DNA of 12,544 nt, taken from positions 1-12,544 of the forward strand of contig CAYYSO010000071.1 in the NCBI GenBank assembly GCA_964474415.1, read 5' to 3'. The position numbers and the translations under genes were made by a program. The stretch comes from Methylomarinum sp964474415 (lineage in GTDB: Bacteria > Pseudomonadota > Gammaproteobacteria > Methylococcales > Methylomonadaceae). The first letter of the stretch is position 1. Each line of letters starts with the position of its first letter. Of this stretch, positions 1 through 8,820 are shown piece by piece. A model generated the notes under the pieces. The model did no database searches and had not been told where the DNA came from. It worked only from the letters and a program-made list of their open reading frames with translations.

Positions 1-1
1 A

Positions 2-475
2 GAAACACTTTTCGCAAAAAAAGGTTTGAACAATCTGGAGGATCTGAGAGGAAAAAAAATTGCCTCATCGGCAAGCAAGCCCCGAGTTATTCAACTTCTA
101 ATCGACATGTTTGGTGAATCGCAACGGGAAGTGATCAACTCAACCTATATTCTGACAGTACCCAAAGATATTGACGCCTTAATGTCCGTAAGTTTCGGCA
201 TGGCATCGGCGGCTTTAACAACAAAGCGTAGCGCCAATCTACTAAAATCCATAGATATCAAGCAATATCAAATGCTGCAATTACTGGGAATAAGTAAAGA
301 GATATTGCAGCCTGTTATTGTGACCATAAATGATCCCGATAAGGAAGACAGAACCCTGGTCATGTTACTTGAACAAATGGGCAACACGGCAGAGGGAAAA
401 AAGAAACTGAATATGCTGGGACTGGAGCGTTTCAGAAAGCTCACAGCCTCAGAAACAAAGAGATTAATGCCATGA
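2..475 (+). CDS. PhnD-like periplasmic phosphate/phosphonate-type substrate-binding protein (3' part)
   Basis: The reading frame is open to the left edge, so the start codon and any signal peptide lie outside the window; a TTG at 26 is internal, because in-frame codons upstream of it read ETLFAKKG. What remains (158 codons) is the C-terminal half of a type-2 periplasmic binding protein. The segment around GLNNLEDLRGKKIA is the usual 'loedLkGKkia' motif of the PhnD/phosphite-binding family, and the later part resembles the second lobe plus C-terminal helices (KKKLNMLGLERFRKLTASE). In this family the protein captures a small ligand in the periplasm. The stop overlaps the next start as ATGA at 472-475, which implies translational coupling. 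With no ABC permease or ATPase nearby and a sensor kinase downstream, I infer a ligand-sensing role. The ligand cannot be told from sequence; the phosphonate label is only the family name. Confidence 0.75.
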   Translation, partial: ETLFAKKGLNNLEDLRGKKIASSASKPRVIQLLIDMFGESQREVINSTYILTVPKDIDALMSVSFGMASAALTTKRSANLLKSIDIKQYQMLQLLGISKEILQPVIVTINDPDKEDRTLVMLLEQMGNTAEGKKKLNMLGLERFRKLTASETKRLMP

Positions 476-1422
476 CAGTCTCTTTTATAAAAACACATAT
501 AAGAAAGCATATTCAATACTTCATAATAGTTTTTTTCGCACTGTTTCCGTCGTGGCATTCCGTATCGGCAAACGAAACCGGAAAGATACTTTTGATCAAT
601 TCCAACATATCGGTGAAAAAATACGCCCTGGCACAATCGGCCTTTAAACCCGGCTCTAAAGTATCAACAATAGTTATGGACATTGGCAGTCCGTGGATAA
701 ATGAAGATAGCGTCAAGGCAGCTATTCAACAGGAACATGCCGATGTGATCTATTGTATTGGCTCCAAGGCTTATATGCTGGCTCGACAGAGCGTGGGTGA
801 TACCCCTGTCGTCTTTTCATCTATCTTGAAATGGCAACGTCTCCCCCTCCATGAGCATGACTTCGGCATTGCCATGGAATTGCCCGTGGGAATGCAGTTG
901 TTGACGTACCGCTATCTGTTTCCTGATATTAAAAAGCTTGGTGTGCTATATAGTAATGCCTATAGCAAGGTATGGATTCAACATGCTGTCGAAGCCGCAA
1001 AACCATTGGGTATGTCAATCATTACACAACGACTTGAGCAACCTTCTGATCTTACTGCCGCGCTAACAAAACTATTACCGCAAGTAGATGCCTTGTGGCT
1101 TACTCCTGATCCGGATGTGTTATCCAGGAGAAAAGCAATCCAGGAGATTTTCCAATACAGTGATTCCCGGAAGGTACCTGTATTTGCCTACAGTGATATA
1201 TTTATAAACTTTGGCGCTATGCTGGCCATATCTGCGGATATAGCCACTATGGGAGAGCAGGCTTCCTTGCTAGTAAAGGAGATTCTTTCCGGTGATATAC
1301 CGAAACCAAAAATACAATTCCCGGCTGGATCACAGATTATATTGCACATGGGAAAGCTTGAGCGTTATGGTATTCACATAAGAAAAGGGGCAATGCAATC
1401 TGTAAATAAGGTAGTCAGATAG
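472..1422 (+). CDS. Exported ABC_sub_bind-family (PF04392-like) substrate-binding protein
   Basis: 316 residues. The N-terminus has basic residues (IRKH), a hydrophobic core (residues 15-27) and a VSA-like cleavage site near residue 33, so it is a likely Sec-exported periplasmic protein. The mature part has the type-1 periplasmic-binding fold order of PF04392: GKILLINS at the start, a DVIYCIGSKA strand, PVVFSSIL, KKLGVLYS at the beginning of the second lobe, DALWLTPDPDV, then PVFAYSD, GAMLAIS and LVKEILSGDIP. Proteins of this family are often orphan binding proteins encoded beside two-component or c-di-GMP genes. The start ATG overlaps the upstream stop (ATGA), and an AAAGAGA stretch about 9 nt upstream can act as ribosome site. 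The stop is directly followed by the ATG of the hybrid kinase. I infer that it presents a ligand to that kinase. The ligand is unknown. Confidence 0.82.
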   Translation: MTVSFIKTHIRKHIQYFIIVFFALFPSWHSVSANETGKILLINSNISVKKYALAQSAFKPGSKVSTIVMDIGSPWINEDSVKAAIQQEHADVIYCIGSKAYMLARQSVGDTPVVFSSILKWQRLPLHEHDFGIAMELPVGMQLLTYRYLFPDIKKLGVLYSNAYSKVWIQHAVEAAKPLGMSIITQRLEQPSDLTAALTKLLPQVDALWLTPDPDVLSRRKAIQEIFQYSDSRKVPVFAYSDIFINFGAMLAISADIATMGEQASLLVKEILSGDIPKPKIQFPAGSQIILHMGKLERYGIHIRKGAMQSVNKVVR

Positions 1423-4400
1423 ATGAAAAAAGAAGACATTAAGCTGGGAATACGTGGGAAACTGCTTTTGACCATGATAAGTCTGATTGTGGTATTACTA
1501 TCTGTATTGACCTTACTGCAAATATCTTCTCAAAAAGAAAACCTGGAACACGCGCTAAACACACAAATTTCCCTAATGAAAAATCAATTGAGCAGTCAGG
1601 GAAAAATGCTTTCAGGAAATCTGGCAGGACAGGTTCAAAATGGTATTGCCTCCTTCAACTTATCTTTTGTTAGTGATTTATTAAAAACGACAGTTAACAA
1701 CAATCAGGATTTGCATTATGCGATTCTGATGAATACCAAAAGAACAGCGTATATCCACACTTTAAACCCGGGATTAGTTCAGGAAACACTGTCAGATGAA
1801 GCGTCCCGGTTTGCCGCTATGCAGGGAAAAGCCGCCACATATGAATACAAAAAAGATAATCAGGCTTTTATGGAATTTATCGTCCCTATCCAGGTTGGCA
1901 TGGAACCCTGGGGGATGCTCAGACTGGGATTCTCACTGGATCACCTTAATACTGCGATTAGAAAGTCACAGCAGAATATTTCCCGGAAATCCCATGAAAT
2001 AATCATCCAAACATTCATAATTGCACTCATATTCTTTGTGATCAGCAGTGGAATTATTTTCTGGCTGGCGCAGAAATTATCCAAACCTATTCTCATGCTT
2101 GCTGATTGTTCCAGTGAACTGGCACACGGAAACTTTACTGCCGGCAGTCATATTAAACTGAATACCAGGGATGAAATCGGGGTACTGGCCACCGCGTTTT
2201 CGAACATGTCCAGGAATCTACAATATTCTCAGAATAAACTTGAAAATTATAACTATACACTGGAACAAAAAGTTGTTGCGCGTACCAAACAATTGGCCAA
2301 GGCCAAGGATCAGGCCATCGCAGCCAGTAAAAGTAAATCGGAATTTCTTTCCATAATGAGCCATGAGATTCGCACACCATTAAATGCCATTATCGGTATG
2401 ACACATCTGACATTGCAAACAAATTTGAACAACAAACAGCAGGATTATCTTGGCAAAGTGGATAGTGCAGCTCATTCCTTGCTTGGGATTATCAATGATA
2501 TTCTGGATTTTTCCAAGATTGAAGCCGGGAAAATGAAAATTGAAACCGTCCCTTTCGATCTGCAAGATGTGCTAAACAACCTTTCTGACATGACTGGCCT
2601 CAGGGTGCATAAAAAGGATTTGGAGATTTACTTCTCCCTTGATGAAAATGTGTCGCACACTCTGATAGGCGACCCTTTAAGATTGGGTCAGGTATTGCTT
2701 AACCTGACCAACAACGCTATCAAGTTTACCGACCATGGAGAAATCATCGTGCGTATCAAGTCCGTGCCTGCATTGATAAATTCGAGTAAAGGTCAAATGA
2801 TGCTTGAATTATCTGTAGAAGATACCGGTATTGGTTTATCGCCGGAACAGCTGAGCCAGCTGTTTCAATCCTTCACTCAGGCCGATACCTCCACAACCCG
2901 TAAATATGGTGGTACAGGTCTGGGGCTGGTTATCTGTAAACGGTTGGTAAAGTTAATGGGCGGCGATATTCGGGTAGAAAGCGAGCCAGGCAAAGGCAGT
3001 CGCTTTATCTTCACCTGTAGCTTCGGCTTGCAAAATCAGGAACCAAAAAAAGATTTTATTACCTCGAAAAAACTCGAGGGGATACATGTGCTGGTGGTGG
3101 ATGACAGCCCCACATCGAGACGGATCATGGAGCATTATCTGCAATCATTTGCTTGTGTTGCCGACGTGGCCGCATCTGCTGAAGAAGCTCTGGTGTTATT
3201 GGAAAGCGCTGATAAACCCTACCAACTAATATTGATGGATTGGAAAATGCCAAACATTAATGGCCTCGAAACCATCCGCAGGATTAAAATGCTACCAAAT
3301 CTGGGTCACATTCCGATTATCATCATGGCCACCACCTATGAACAGGATGAGATAATCGGGCAAGCGCAGGATGGCGAACTGAATGGTATTTTGACCAAAC
3401 CCGTCACCGGGCATTCCATACTGTTTGAAACGCTGGCATCTACCTTAAACCATGCCATCCAATACAAACCCGCGACCAGCAAGGCAATTTCTCAAATCAC
3501 AAACCTTGAAACCATCCATGGTGCACAGATTCTGGTAGTGGAAGACAACGCCATTAATCAACAGATCACCCGGGAAGTGCTGCAACAGGCAGGACTTGCA
3601 GTCAGCCTTGCCAACAACGGTTGGGAAGCTGTTCAAAAAATACATGAAGAAACCTTTGATGCAGTGTTGATGGATTTACAGATGCCGGAAATGGACGGCT
3701 ATGAAGCAACAAAACTGATTCGCCAGGATACCCGTTTCAATGATCTACCGATTATCGCCATGACTGCCCATGCGACAATGGAAGAAAAGGAGAAATGCCT
3801 GACTGCCGGTATGAACAGTCATATCCATAAACCGATTAATCTGGAGCAGTTATTTGGGTTGTTACGTCAGTGGATCAAACCGGAGAAGTTTGCGCGAATA
3901 CAAACATATGTTGAACCGGCAGCAAAAAACAATACCCTTCCTGCTGTGCTACCAGGTATTGATGTTGCAGCTTGCCTGATGAATCTTGGCGGTAATCAAA
4001 CGTTACTGAAAACTCTTCTCCTGAATTTTTATCAGAAGTTTTCCGATACCGCCGTACAGATTCGTGAATTATTGGATCAAGGTGAAGGAACCAGGGCAGA
4101 ATGGCTGACGCACAGTATCAAAGGCATAGCAGGCAATTTGTCCGCTATGCCTTTGTATGATGCAGCCACCCGACTGGATACAGCCTTGAGAAAGAATCAG
4201 ATAGATAAGTTACCAGTCCTTATGGATGATTTTGAGATAAAACTGGATGAAGTAATACAATCTATTACTGGTATAACGCAGAAGCACTCAACTCCTGCGA
4301 ATAATATCAACCTGGATATGGACGAAATTAATCCCTTGTTATCTGAACTGGATAGATTAATCCAGGAGAACAGCATAGATGCAGACCGGTCTTTCCAGCG

Positions 4401-4554
4401 ACTAAAGAAAAAATTTCATCATCCATCCGTAAATCAGGAAATGCAACAACTGGAAACGACGATCAATAATTATGACTTTACTCACGCCAAGTCTTTATTG
4501 ACAAGCATAATGCAAACGCTGAATATTTCGTCAAATTCCAAATTACAGGATTAA
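1423..4554 (+). CDS. Membrane hybrid sensor histidine kinase (HAMP-HisKA-HATPase-REC-REC-Hpt)
   Basis: 1043 residues, BarA/TorS-like layout. Transmembrane segment 1 is about residues 14-33 and segment 2 about 193-216, enclosing a periplasmic domain of about 160 residues with a Cache-like ending (WGMLRLGFSLD). A HAMP domain follows (about 217-270), then a coiled coil (270-300). HisKA carries SHEIRTPLNA with His314. The ATPase domain shows NLTNNAIKFT (N431), DTGIGLS (467-473) and GGTGLGL (496-502). REC1 has the acid pair D560/D561, phospho-acceptor D606 and K659. REC2 has E707/D708, D751 and K803. The Hpt domain (about 843-945) has phosphorylatable His897 in HSIKGIAGN, and a helical extension runs to the end. 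All catalytic residues are intact, so it should autophosphorylate and relay phosphate to Hpt. An AAGG about 10 nt before the ATG may serve as ribosome site. The likely partner of the Hpt is the REC domain of the diguanylate cyclase 23 nt downstream; the two binding proteins encoded upstream are probable sensors. Confidence 0.96.
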   Translation: MKKEDIKLGIRGKLLLTMISLIVVLLSVLTLLQISSQKENLEHALNTQISLMKNQLSSQGKMLSGNLAGQVQNGIASFNLSFVSDLLKTTVNNNQDLHYAILMNTKRTAYIHTLNPGLVQETLSDEASRFAAMQGKAATYEYKKDNQAFMEFIVPIQVGMEPWGMLRLGFSLDHLNTAIRKSQQNISRKSHEIIIQTFIIALIFFVISSGIIFWLAQKLSKPILMLADCSSELAHGNFTAGSHIKLNTRDEIGVLATAFSNMSRNLQYSQNKLENYNYTLEQKVVARTKQLAKAKDQAIAASKSKSEFLSIMSHEIRTPLNAIIGMTHLTLQTNLNNKQQDYLGKVDSAAHSLLGIINDILDFSKIEAGKMKIETVPFDLQDVLNNLSDMTGLRVHKKDLEIYFSLDENVSHTLIGDPLRLGQVLLNLTNNAIKFTDHGEIIVRIKSVPALINSSKGQMMLELSVEDTGIGLSPEQLSQLFQSFTQADTSTTRKYGGTGLGLVICKRLVKLMGGDIRVESEPGKGSRFIFTCSFGLQNQEPKKDFITSKKLEGIHVLVVDDSPTSRRIMEHYLQSFACVADVAASAEEALVLLESADKPYQLILMDWKMPNINGLETIRRIKMLPNLGHIPIIIMATTYEQDEIIGQAQDGELNGILTKPVTGHSILFETLASTLNHAIQYKPATSKAISQITNLETIHGAQILVVEDNAINQQITREVLQQAGLAVSLANNGWEAVQKIHEETFDAVLMDLQMPEMDGYEATKLIRQDTRFNDLPIIAMTAHATMEEKEKCLTAGMNSHIHKPINLEQLFGLLRQWIKPEKFARIQTYVEPAAKNNTLPAVLPGIDVAACLMNLGGNQTLLKTLLLNFYQKFSDTAVQIRELLDQGEGTRAEWLTHSIKGIAGNLSAMPLYDAATRLDTALRKNQIDKLPVLMDDFEIKLDEVIQSITGITQKHSTPANNINLDMDEINPLLSELDRLIQENSIDADRSFQRLKKKFHHPSVNQEMQQLETTINNYDFTHAKSLLTSIMQTLNISSNSKLQD

Positions 4555-4563
4555 CGAAATCAC

Positions 4564-4568
4564 GAGGA
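4564..4568 (+). promoter_or_regulatory. Shine-Dalgarno site of the diguanylate cyclase gene
   Basis: GAGGA lies 9 nt before the ATG at 4578, within the 23-nt gap after the kinase stop. It supports this start and independent re-initiation on the shared mRNA. Confidence 0.6.
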
Positions 4569-4577
4569 CTAATAGAT

Positions 4578-5516
4578 ATGGAAGAAAATAAACAGAAAAT
4601 CCTGATTGTGGATGATACCCCTTTGAATATCAAAATATTGGGCGAGATGTTGCGTCATGATTATCAGATAATCGTTGCAACAAACAGCAAAAAAGCTCTG
4701 GAGATTGCAACTTCCGGGTCTGCACCTGATATTATTCTGCTAGATATAATGATGCCGGATATGGATGGCTATGAGGTATGTCGGCGACTTAAAAGTAATC
4801 CGCGCACACAAAGTATTCCGGTCATATTTATTTCTGCAAAAAGCGAGATCACGGATGAAATTCATGGGTTTGAATTGGGCGCCGTGGATTTTATTACTAA
4901 ACCGTTTTCTATGCCGGTTGTCAAAATGCGGATTAAAACACATCTGACATTGAAAAAGAAAAATGATCTGCTGGAACAGTTATGTTGCATAGATGGACTG
5001 ACAAATATTGCCAATCGCCGTAGATTCGATGACTTTCTTAAACAGGAATGGCATCGAAGTCGTCGCAGCAACTCATATCTGTCCCTGATTTTTGCAGATG
5101 TCGATTTTTTCAAAAAATATAATGATTGTTATGGGCATCAAGCTGGCGATGAATGTCTGCTGAATGTAGCAAACATCCTTAAAAAATCCCTTGGAAGATC
5201 AACAGATTTAGTGGCTCGCTATGGCGGCGAAGAATTTGTTGCCGTGCTTCCTGAAACCGGCTTGCAATCATCACTGGCGATTGCGGAACGAATGCGCCGC
5301 AATGTGGAACAGGCCAATATTCCGCATGAACATTCCAGCGTTGCCGATCAAGTCACCTTGAGTCTGGGGGTTGCCTCCATTACCCCTGTGGATAATAGTA
5401 CCCCTGATGACTTGATAAAGGCGGCGGATGCCGCCCTCTATGAAGCAAAAGAAAATGGCCGAAATCAGGTGAAATATTTCACTGGGAAAGTGAGTGTGTT
5501 TGTAGATAAAAGATAG
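4578..5516 (+). CDS. Response regulator diguanylate cyclase (REC-GGDEF, PleD/WspR-like)
   Basis: 312 residues, cytoplasmic, no membrane segment. It makes c-di-GMP from two GTP. The N-terminal REC domain (about 7-122) has the acid pair D12/D13, phospho-acceptor D56 in LLDIMMPDMDGYE, and K108 in TKPF. A short charged linker leads to the GGDEF domain (about 134-305), starting with IDGLTNIANRRRF. Metal-binding D174 (FADVDFF), the YGHQAGDE segment and the signature GGEEF at 216-220 are all present, so the cyclase should be active. RSTD at 207-210 sits exactly five residues before GGEEF, the position of the allosteric inhibitory site (RxxD), so product feedback inhibition is expected. It is the last gene of the + strand operon and the most likely output of the hybrid kinase/Hpt phosphorelay. 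No EAL or HD-GYP domain is fused to it. Confidence 0.95.
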   Translation: MEENKQKILIVDDTPLNIKILGEMLRHDYQIIVATNSKKALEIATSGSAPDIILLDIMMPDMDGYEVCRRLKSNPRTQSIPVIFISAKSEITDEIHGFELGAVDFITKPFSMPVVKMRIKTHLTLKKKNDLLEQLCCIDGLTNIANRRRFDDFLKQEWHRSRRSNSYLSLIFADVDFFKKYNDCYGHQAGDECLLNVANILKKSLGRSTDLVARYGGEEFVAVLPETGLQSSLAIAERMRRNVEQANIPHEHSSVADQVTLSLGVASITPVDNSTPDDLIKAADAALYEAKENGRNQVKYFTGKVSVFVDKR

Positions 5517-5564
5517 AAATGGAATTCGAACGGTCATCCTGTCCAATCAAAGTAAAAATCAGCA
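5517..5564. other. Convergent intergenic gap, no recognisable terminator
   Basis: These 48 nt separate the stop codons of the + strand cyclase and the - strand receptor gene. I see a GAATTC palindrome but no GC-rich stem followed by a T-run in either direction, so termination here is either Rho-dependent or lies within the opposing genes. Confidence 0.4.
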
Positions 5565-7637
5565 TTAAAACTGGTAGTCGACTTCAACAAACAGACTTCT
5601 CCCTGCTTTCGGAAAATCAGAGTTCATTACTCCCGCCGGCGAAGGATCAAAATAGGTTTTATCCAGAGCATTGTAAAGTGAAGCCGTCACATTAAGATTT
5701 TTCACTATATCTTTCGCATTAACGGCGAAATCAACGGTGAAATAACCGGGCACCTTGCTTCTGGTGTCGGCAATCGCCCGGGTGGTTTTGCCTTTATACA
5801 ATATGCCGGTATAAAAATTCCAATTTCCGGAATAGTTGTAATTCAATGCAAGATTGGCTTTGTTTTTAGACACCTCTGGTAAAAAATTGCCGGTCATATC
5901 ATCCCTGGGCTGTTGATAAGTGTAGTTCACAGCAATATCCAGGCCATCAAGAAATTGTGATTTAATTTCAAATTCTATACCCTTCACAGTCACCCTACCC
6001 ACATTGCCGGAAACGTTGACAGCTTCTGAAGAAGATGTTTTCGAAATAATATCTTTGATTTTATTTCTGAAAAAAGTCATTCTCAACTGCGTTCCTGCTG
6101 CCAATTTTGCATTAAGGCTAGCCTCCAGTGTATCAATTTTTTCGGGTCTAACATTGGGATTCCCTAAAATAGCAGGATTATTGGTGTTAAAAAGTTCACC
6201 AAAAGTAGGCGCTCTAAATGCCGAACCATACGAAAGCACCAGATCATAATTTTGAACAAACTCCCAGGTTAAACTGGTTCTTGGGTTGAATGTACCGCCA
6301 AAATCACTGTAATGGTCGTAGCGTCCGCCCGTGATTAAACGAAGGTTGTCATTGATATCCCAAATATCCTGTAAAAAGACGGCCTTTATTTGGCGTCTGT
6401 GATTTCCATTCCAGTTCCAGTGAGCGGAAATATCCTGAAATGAACCTAAGGGAGTACTTGTCAATGGGTTAAAGTTGGCCCAAAAACGAACGCCATGTTG
6501 TCTTTGGTATTCAAATGAAGCGCCTGCAGTGAGTTTATTCCAGTCTGCAAAATTATAGTTAACCTGCACTTCAATGCCTATCTTATTGTTTTTGACTGGC
6601 GTTCTGGCCAGCACACCTTCCGGAAAAGCGCCATTGCCAAAACCTTTGGGAAATAACGTCCAGCGATTATCGAATTGAAAATGATCGAAGTAGGTTTTAG
6701 CTTTTAACTCCAGACTATCGGTAATCGCCTTATCCATGCTTAACTCCAGAAAATAATCAACATAATCCTGTTTGGAGCCATCCGCCAAGGCGCTGGCAAC
6801 GCCTAAATAAGGACCTGCCTGTCGTTTTACATATTTACCCTGCAATGCATAGTCCTTGTACGCCACATTCAAACTAAAGTCATATTTACGATTCCAGTAA
6901 TTTGAACGGCCCGCATTCTTTATGGCATCGGAATCCACCTGCCCTCGAAATCCATCCGTATCCAGTGCAAATAAATTGACCACAACACCCAATTCGCCAT
7001 TTTTAATTGCTGCTTGTGATTTACCGTTACCTGCAAGCAGGTTTACTTGACTGCGGTTGAATGTTCCATATCCTAATGACAAATTCACAGCGTTTACCTC
7101 AGCGCTGTGTTTGGTTATCACATTGATTGTCGCCACAAAAGCATTGGCTCCATACAATGCAGAACCGGGTCCTCTGACAATTTCCACTCGCGCTATATCC
7201 TTGATTGCCAGTCTGTCATAAGCGGAGAAAGCGCCGCCATTAACCAGATTGTTATTGGTAGCATGTCCATTGATCAGTAACAGTACTTTTTCCGAAAAGG
7301 TTGTTTTTATTCCCCTGACCTCTATTTCGGTTATACCTGTATTAGATTGAGTGATACCTATTCCTGGTATTCGTTTCAGGGCATCCATCAAATCCCTTGC
7401 CCCCATGTTCTGCAAATCCCTGGCTGTAATCACAGAAACAACCGAGCCGCTTTTATCCATCTTTTCATAGGTTTTTGTCGCCGTGATCACATAGCTTTCC
7501 GCCTGCAACCAGCGTATTTCCTCATTAAGCTGATCCAAAGGCGAATCGGAATGGGGTGACGACCAGGCCAGGCTGAAATGAACCCATAGCAGGACTGGAA
7601 TGAGTTTTCTATATTGAAAAGGAGACTGTAAAATCAT
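5565..7637 (-). CDS. TonB-dependent outer-membrane receptor (possibly corrinoid or metal-complex uptake)
   Basis: 690 residues. The signal peptide is MILQSPFQYRKLIPVLLWVH and the residues after it, with cleavage near LAWSS (about 24-27). A TonB-box-like stretch (SYVITATKT, 48-56) precedes the plug domain (about 58-176), which has VVSVITARDL, DALKRIPGI, EVRGI, VLLLINGH and IVRGPGSALYGANA. The rest is a 22-strand-type beta barrel rich in aromatic alternating strands, with a TonB-dependent receptor motif (FRAPTFGELF) and the usual C-terminal signature ending in YQF. It is intact and of normal family length, somewhat longer than BtuB. The start lies 14 nt after the DUF917 stop with AAAAGA as a poor ribosome site, and it is the last gene of the cobB-cobO unit. 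Context suggests import of cobalamin, other corrinoids or a metal chelate using TonB and proton-motive force; sequence alone does not fix the substrate, and a siderophore is a fair alternative. Confidence 0.93.
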   Translation of the reverse strand: MILQSPFQYRKLIPVLLWVHFSLAWSSPHSDSPLDQLNEEIRWLQAESYVITATKTYEKMDKSGSVVSVITARDLQNMGARDLMDALKRIPGIGITQSNTGITEIEVRGIKTTFSEKVLLLINGHATNNNLVNGGAFSAYDRLAIKDIARVEIVRGPGSALYGANAFVATINVITKHSAEVNAVNLSLGYGTFNRSQVNLLAGNGKSQAAIKNGELGVVVNLFALDTDGFRGQVDSDAIKNAGRSNYWNRKYDFSLNVAYKDYALQGKYVKRQAGPYLGVASALADGSKQDYVDYFLELSMDKAITDSLELKAKTYFDHFQFDNRWTLFPKGFGNGAFPEGVLARTPVKNNKIGIEVQVNYNFADWNKLTAGASFEYQRQHGVRFWANFNPLTSTPLGSFQDISAHWNWNGNHRRQIKAVFLQDIWDINDNLRLITGGRYDHYSDFGGTFNPRTSLTWEFVQNYDLVLSYGSAFRAPTFGELFNTNNPAILGNPNVRPEKIDTLEASLNAKLAAGTQLRMTFFRNKIKDIISKTSSSEAVNVSGNVGRVTVKGIEFEIKSQFLDGLDIAVNYTYQQPRDDMTGNFLPEVSKNKANLALNYNYSGNWNFYTGILYKGKTTRAIADTRSKVPGYFTVDFAVNAKDIVKNLNVTASLYNALDKTYFDPSPAGVMNSDFPKAGRSLFVEVDYQF

Positions 7638-7651
7638 AGAACTATCTTTTC

Positions 7652-8806
7652 TTATTGCTGCTTCTTTAAAGAAAAGTTCAATTCATGGAGTCTGTTATCA
7701 ATAAACGGATAGCGAATGAGATGCTGGTTTCCAAATTTTTCGACAATTAACTTCTCGTAAAGAAAAAACATCGCCGGTGTTCGAATGGCTGTAACCGCTT
7801 GTATCCACATTAACGAAATTTTTACTGTTTCCCCTGCTTTAAACTGACTACAGATTTCTGAATTAGTCATAGGCGTACCATCAACGCCCATACTGCAAAT
7901 CATATCCGGCCCCATCATGAAGCAAAAAGGCATGGAATCAAGATCCAATGTAGCCAGTAAAGTTTCATTCACAAAATAAAGGTGTACGCTAATACCTGAG
8001 TGATTGGGGTCTTTCAGCATAATAGAACCCACGTCAAAACCATCCTCAACCTTATTGGTAGCATTAACAACTTCCGCTTCTCTCATTATCACCCTATTAG
8101 CGAGATAGTAACCCGATACAATTTCCTGAACTGTTTCAAGAGGTTCATCAAATAACATCGCCACACCAATAGCTTTTGCCAGAGAAAGCGAACCACCGAC
8201 AAAGGTATCTCTTTGTTTTAATTGCTGTCCACTCATACTCCAGGTCGCTACTGTTCCGGCGTCATGTAATTTTTCACTTACAATTTTCCGAACACTTGCT
8301 TCCATCTCGGTCGCATTTTGGGGATCTATAGGGAACTTTACATTTTTTTCACTCACCACCAGCGTTTTATTGGTGGGTATGCGCTTTAAAGCATAGGTAC
8401 ACATATTCATCTGCGGAACTGACCGCCCCGCACCATCACCATCTACAAAAGGGATGTTCAGTTTGGCACAGGCCAGAAGAGGAATCATGGAGTTCATTGC
8501 TCCCACTTCAACAGGTAAAACATAGCTGTATTTTTTACCTGTCATATCCTGTAACCCGTTCAAGCCATCGGCCGGTGAATCCTTGAAATTCAAATCCGGC
8601 GCATCGGGTGCACCCACTCCACAAATTACCAGCAACTCATCTTTATCCTCAATCTCCGAAACCTCGACAACGGTGACTTCATCTGAAAAACTTAAAATAT
8701 TAGTAATCACATCATTCGCAGAATTCACGCCGCCACCACCGCCACTGGCAAGAAAGCTGGCTCCATTGACTATCAGCTGCATGTTTTCTTTGTTGATTTT
8801 GTACAT
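7652..8806 (-). CDS. DUF917 family protein (S-methyl-thiohydantoin desulfurase-like)
   Basis: 384 residues, no signal peptide or membrane segment, so cytoplasmic. The N-terminal domain shows the family's glycine run (SGGGGG, 21-26), the VGAPDAP turn (64-70), LPVEVGAMNS (97-106) and the signature VDGDGAGRSVPQM (121-133). The C-terminal domain continues to MTNSEICSQFKAGETVKIS and a TPAMFFLYEK segment, as in the full-length two-domain family (PF06032 and its C-terminal partner). Family members often sit beside hydantoinase genes, and the Pfam naming as S-methyl thiohydantoin desulfurase rests on limited characterisation. Here no hydantoinase is present: the gene lies between the corrinoid adenosyltransferase and the TonB receptor genes with 14-nt gaps on both sides, so co-transcription is very likely. 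No good Shine-Dalgarno precedes the ATG. Its substrate is unknown; action on an imported ligand or cofactor-derived ring is only conjecture. Confidence 0.85.
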   Translation of the reverse strand: MYKINKENMQLIVNGASFLASGGGGGVNSANDVITNILSFSDEVTVVEVSEIEDKDELLVICGVGAPDAPDLNFKDSPADGLNGLQDMTGKKYSYVLPVEVGAMNSMIPLLACAKLNIPFVDGDGAGRSVPQMNMCTYALKRIPTNKTLVVSEKNVKFPIDPQNATEMEASVRKIVSEKLHDAGTVATWSMSGQQLKQRDTFVGGSLSLAKAIGVAMLFDEPLETVQEIVSGYYLANRVIMREAEVVNATNKVEDGFDVGSIMLKDPNHSGISVHLYFVNETLLATLDLDSMPFCFMMGPDMICSMGVDGTPMTNSEICSQFKAGETVKISLMWIQAVTAIRTPAMFFLYEKLIVEKFGNQHLIRYPFIDNRLHELNFSLKKQQ

Positions 8807-8820
8807 TATTTTGTCGTTTG

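Noticed and set aside
26..28. TTG at 26 as the start of the first gene
   Set aside because: The frame is open to the window edge and the residues before it continue the binding-protein fold, so the gene is simply cut by the window.
268..636. Minus-strand ORF of 122 codons opposite the binding-protein genes
   Set aside because: It spans the junction of two well-supported + strand genes, its product is Cys/Ser-rich with no recognisable domain, and it has no plausible ribosome site; it is a shadow frame.
472..1422. Interpretation of the two binding proteins as parts of a phosphonate ABC importer
   Set aside because: No permease or ATPase gene is present downstream, and the next gene is a sensor kinase starting at the very next base; a sensory role fits better, though genes left of the window are unseen.
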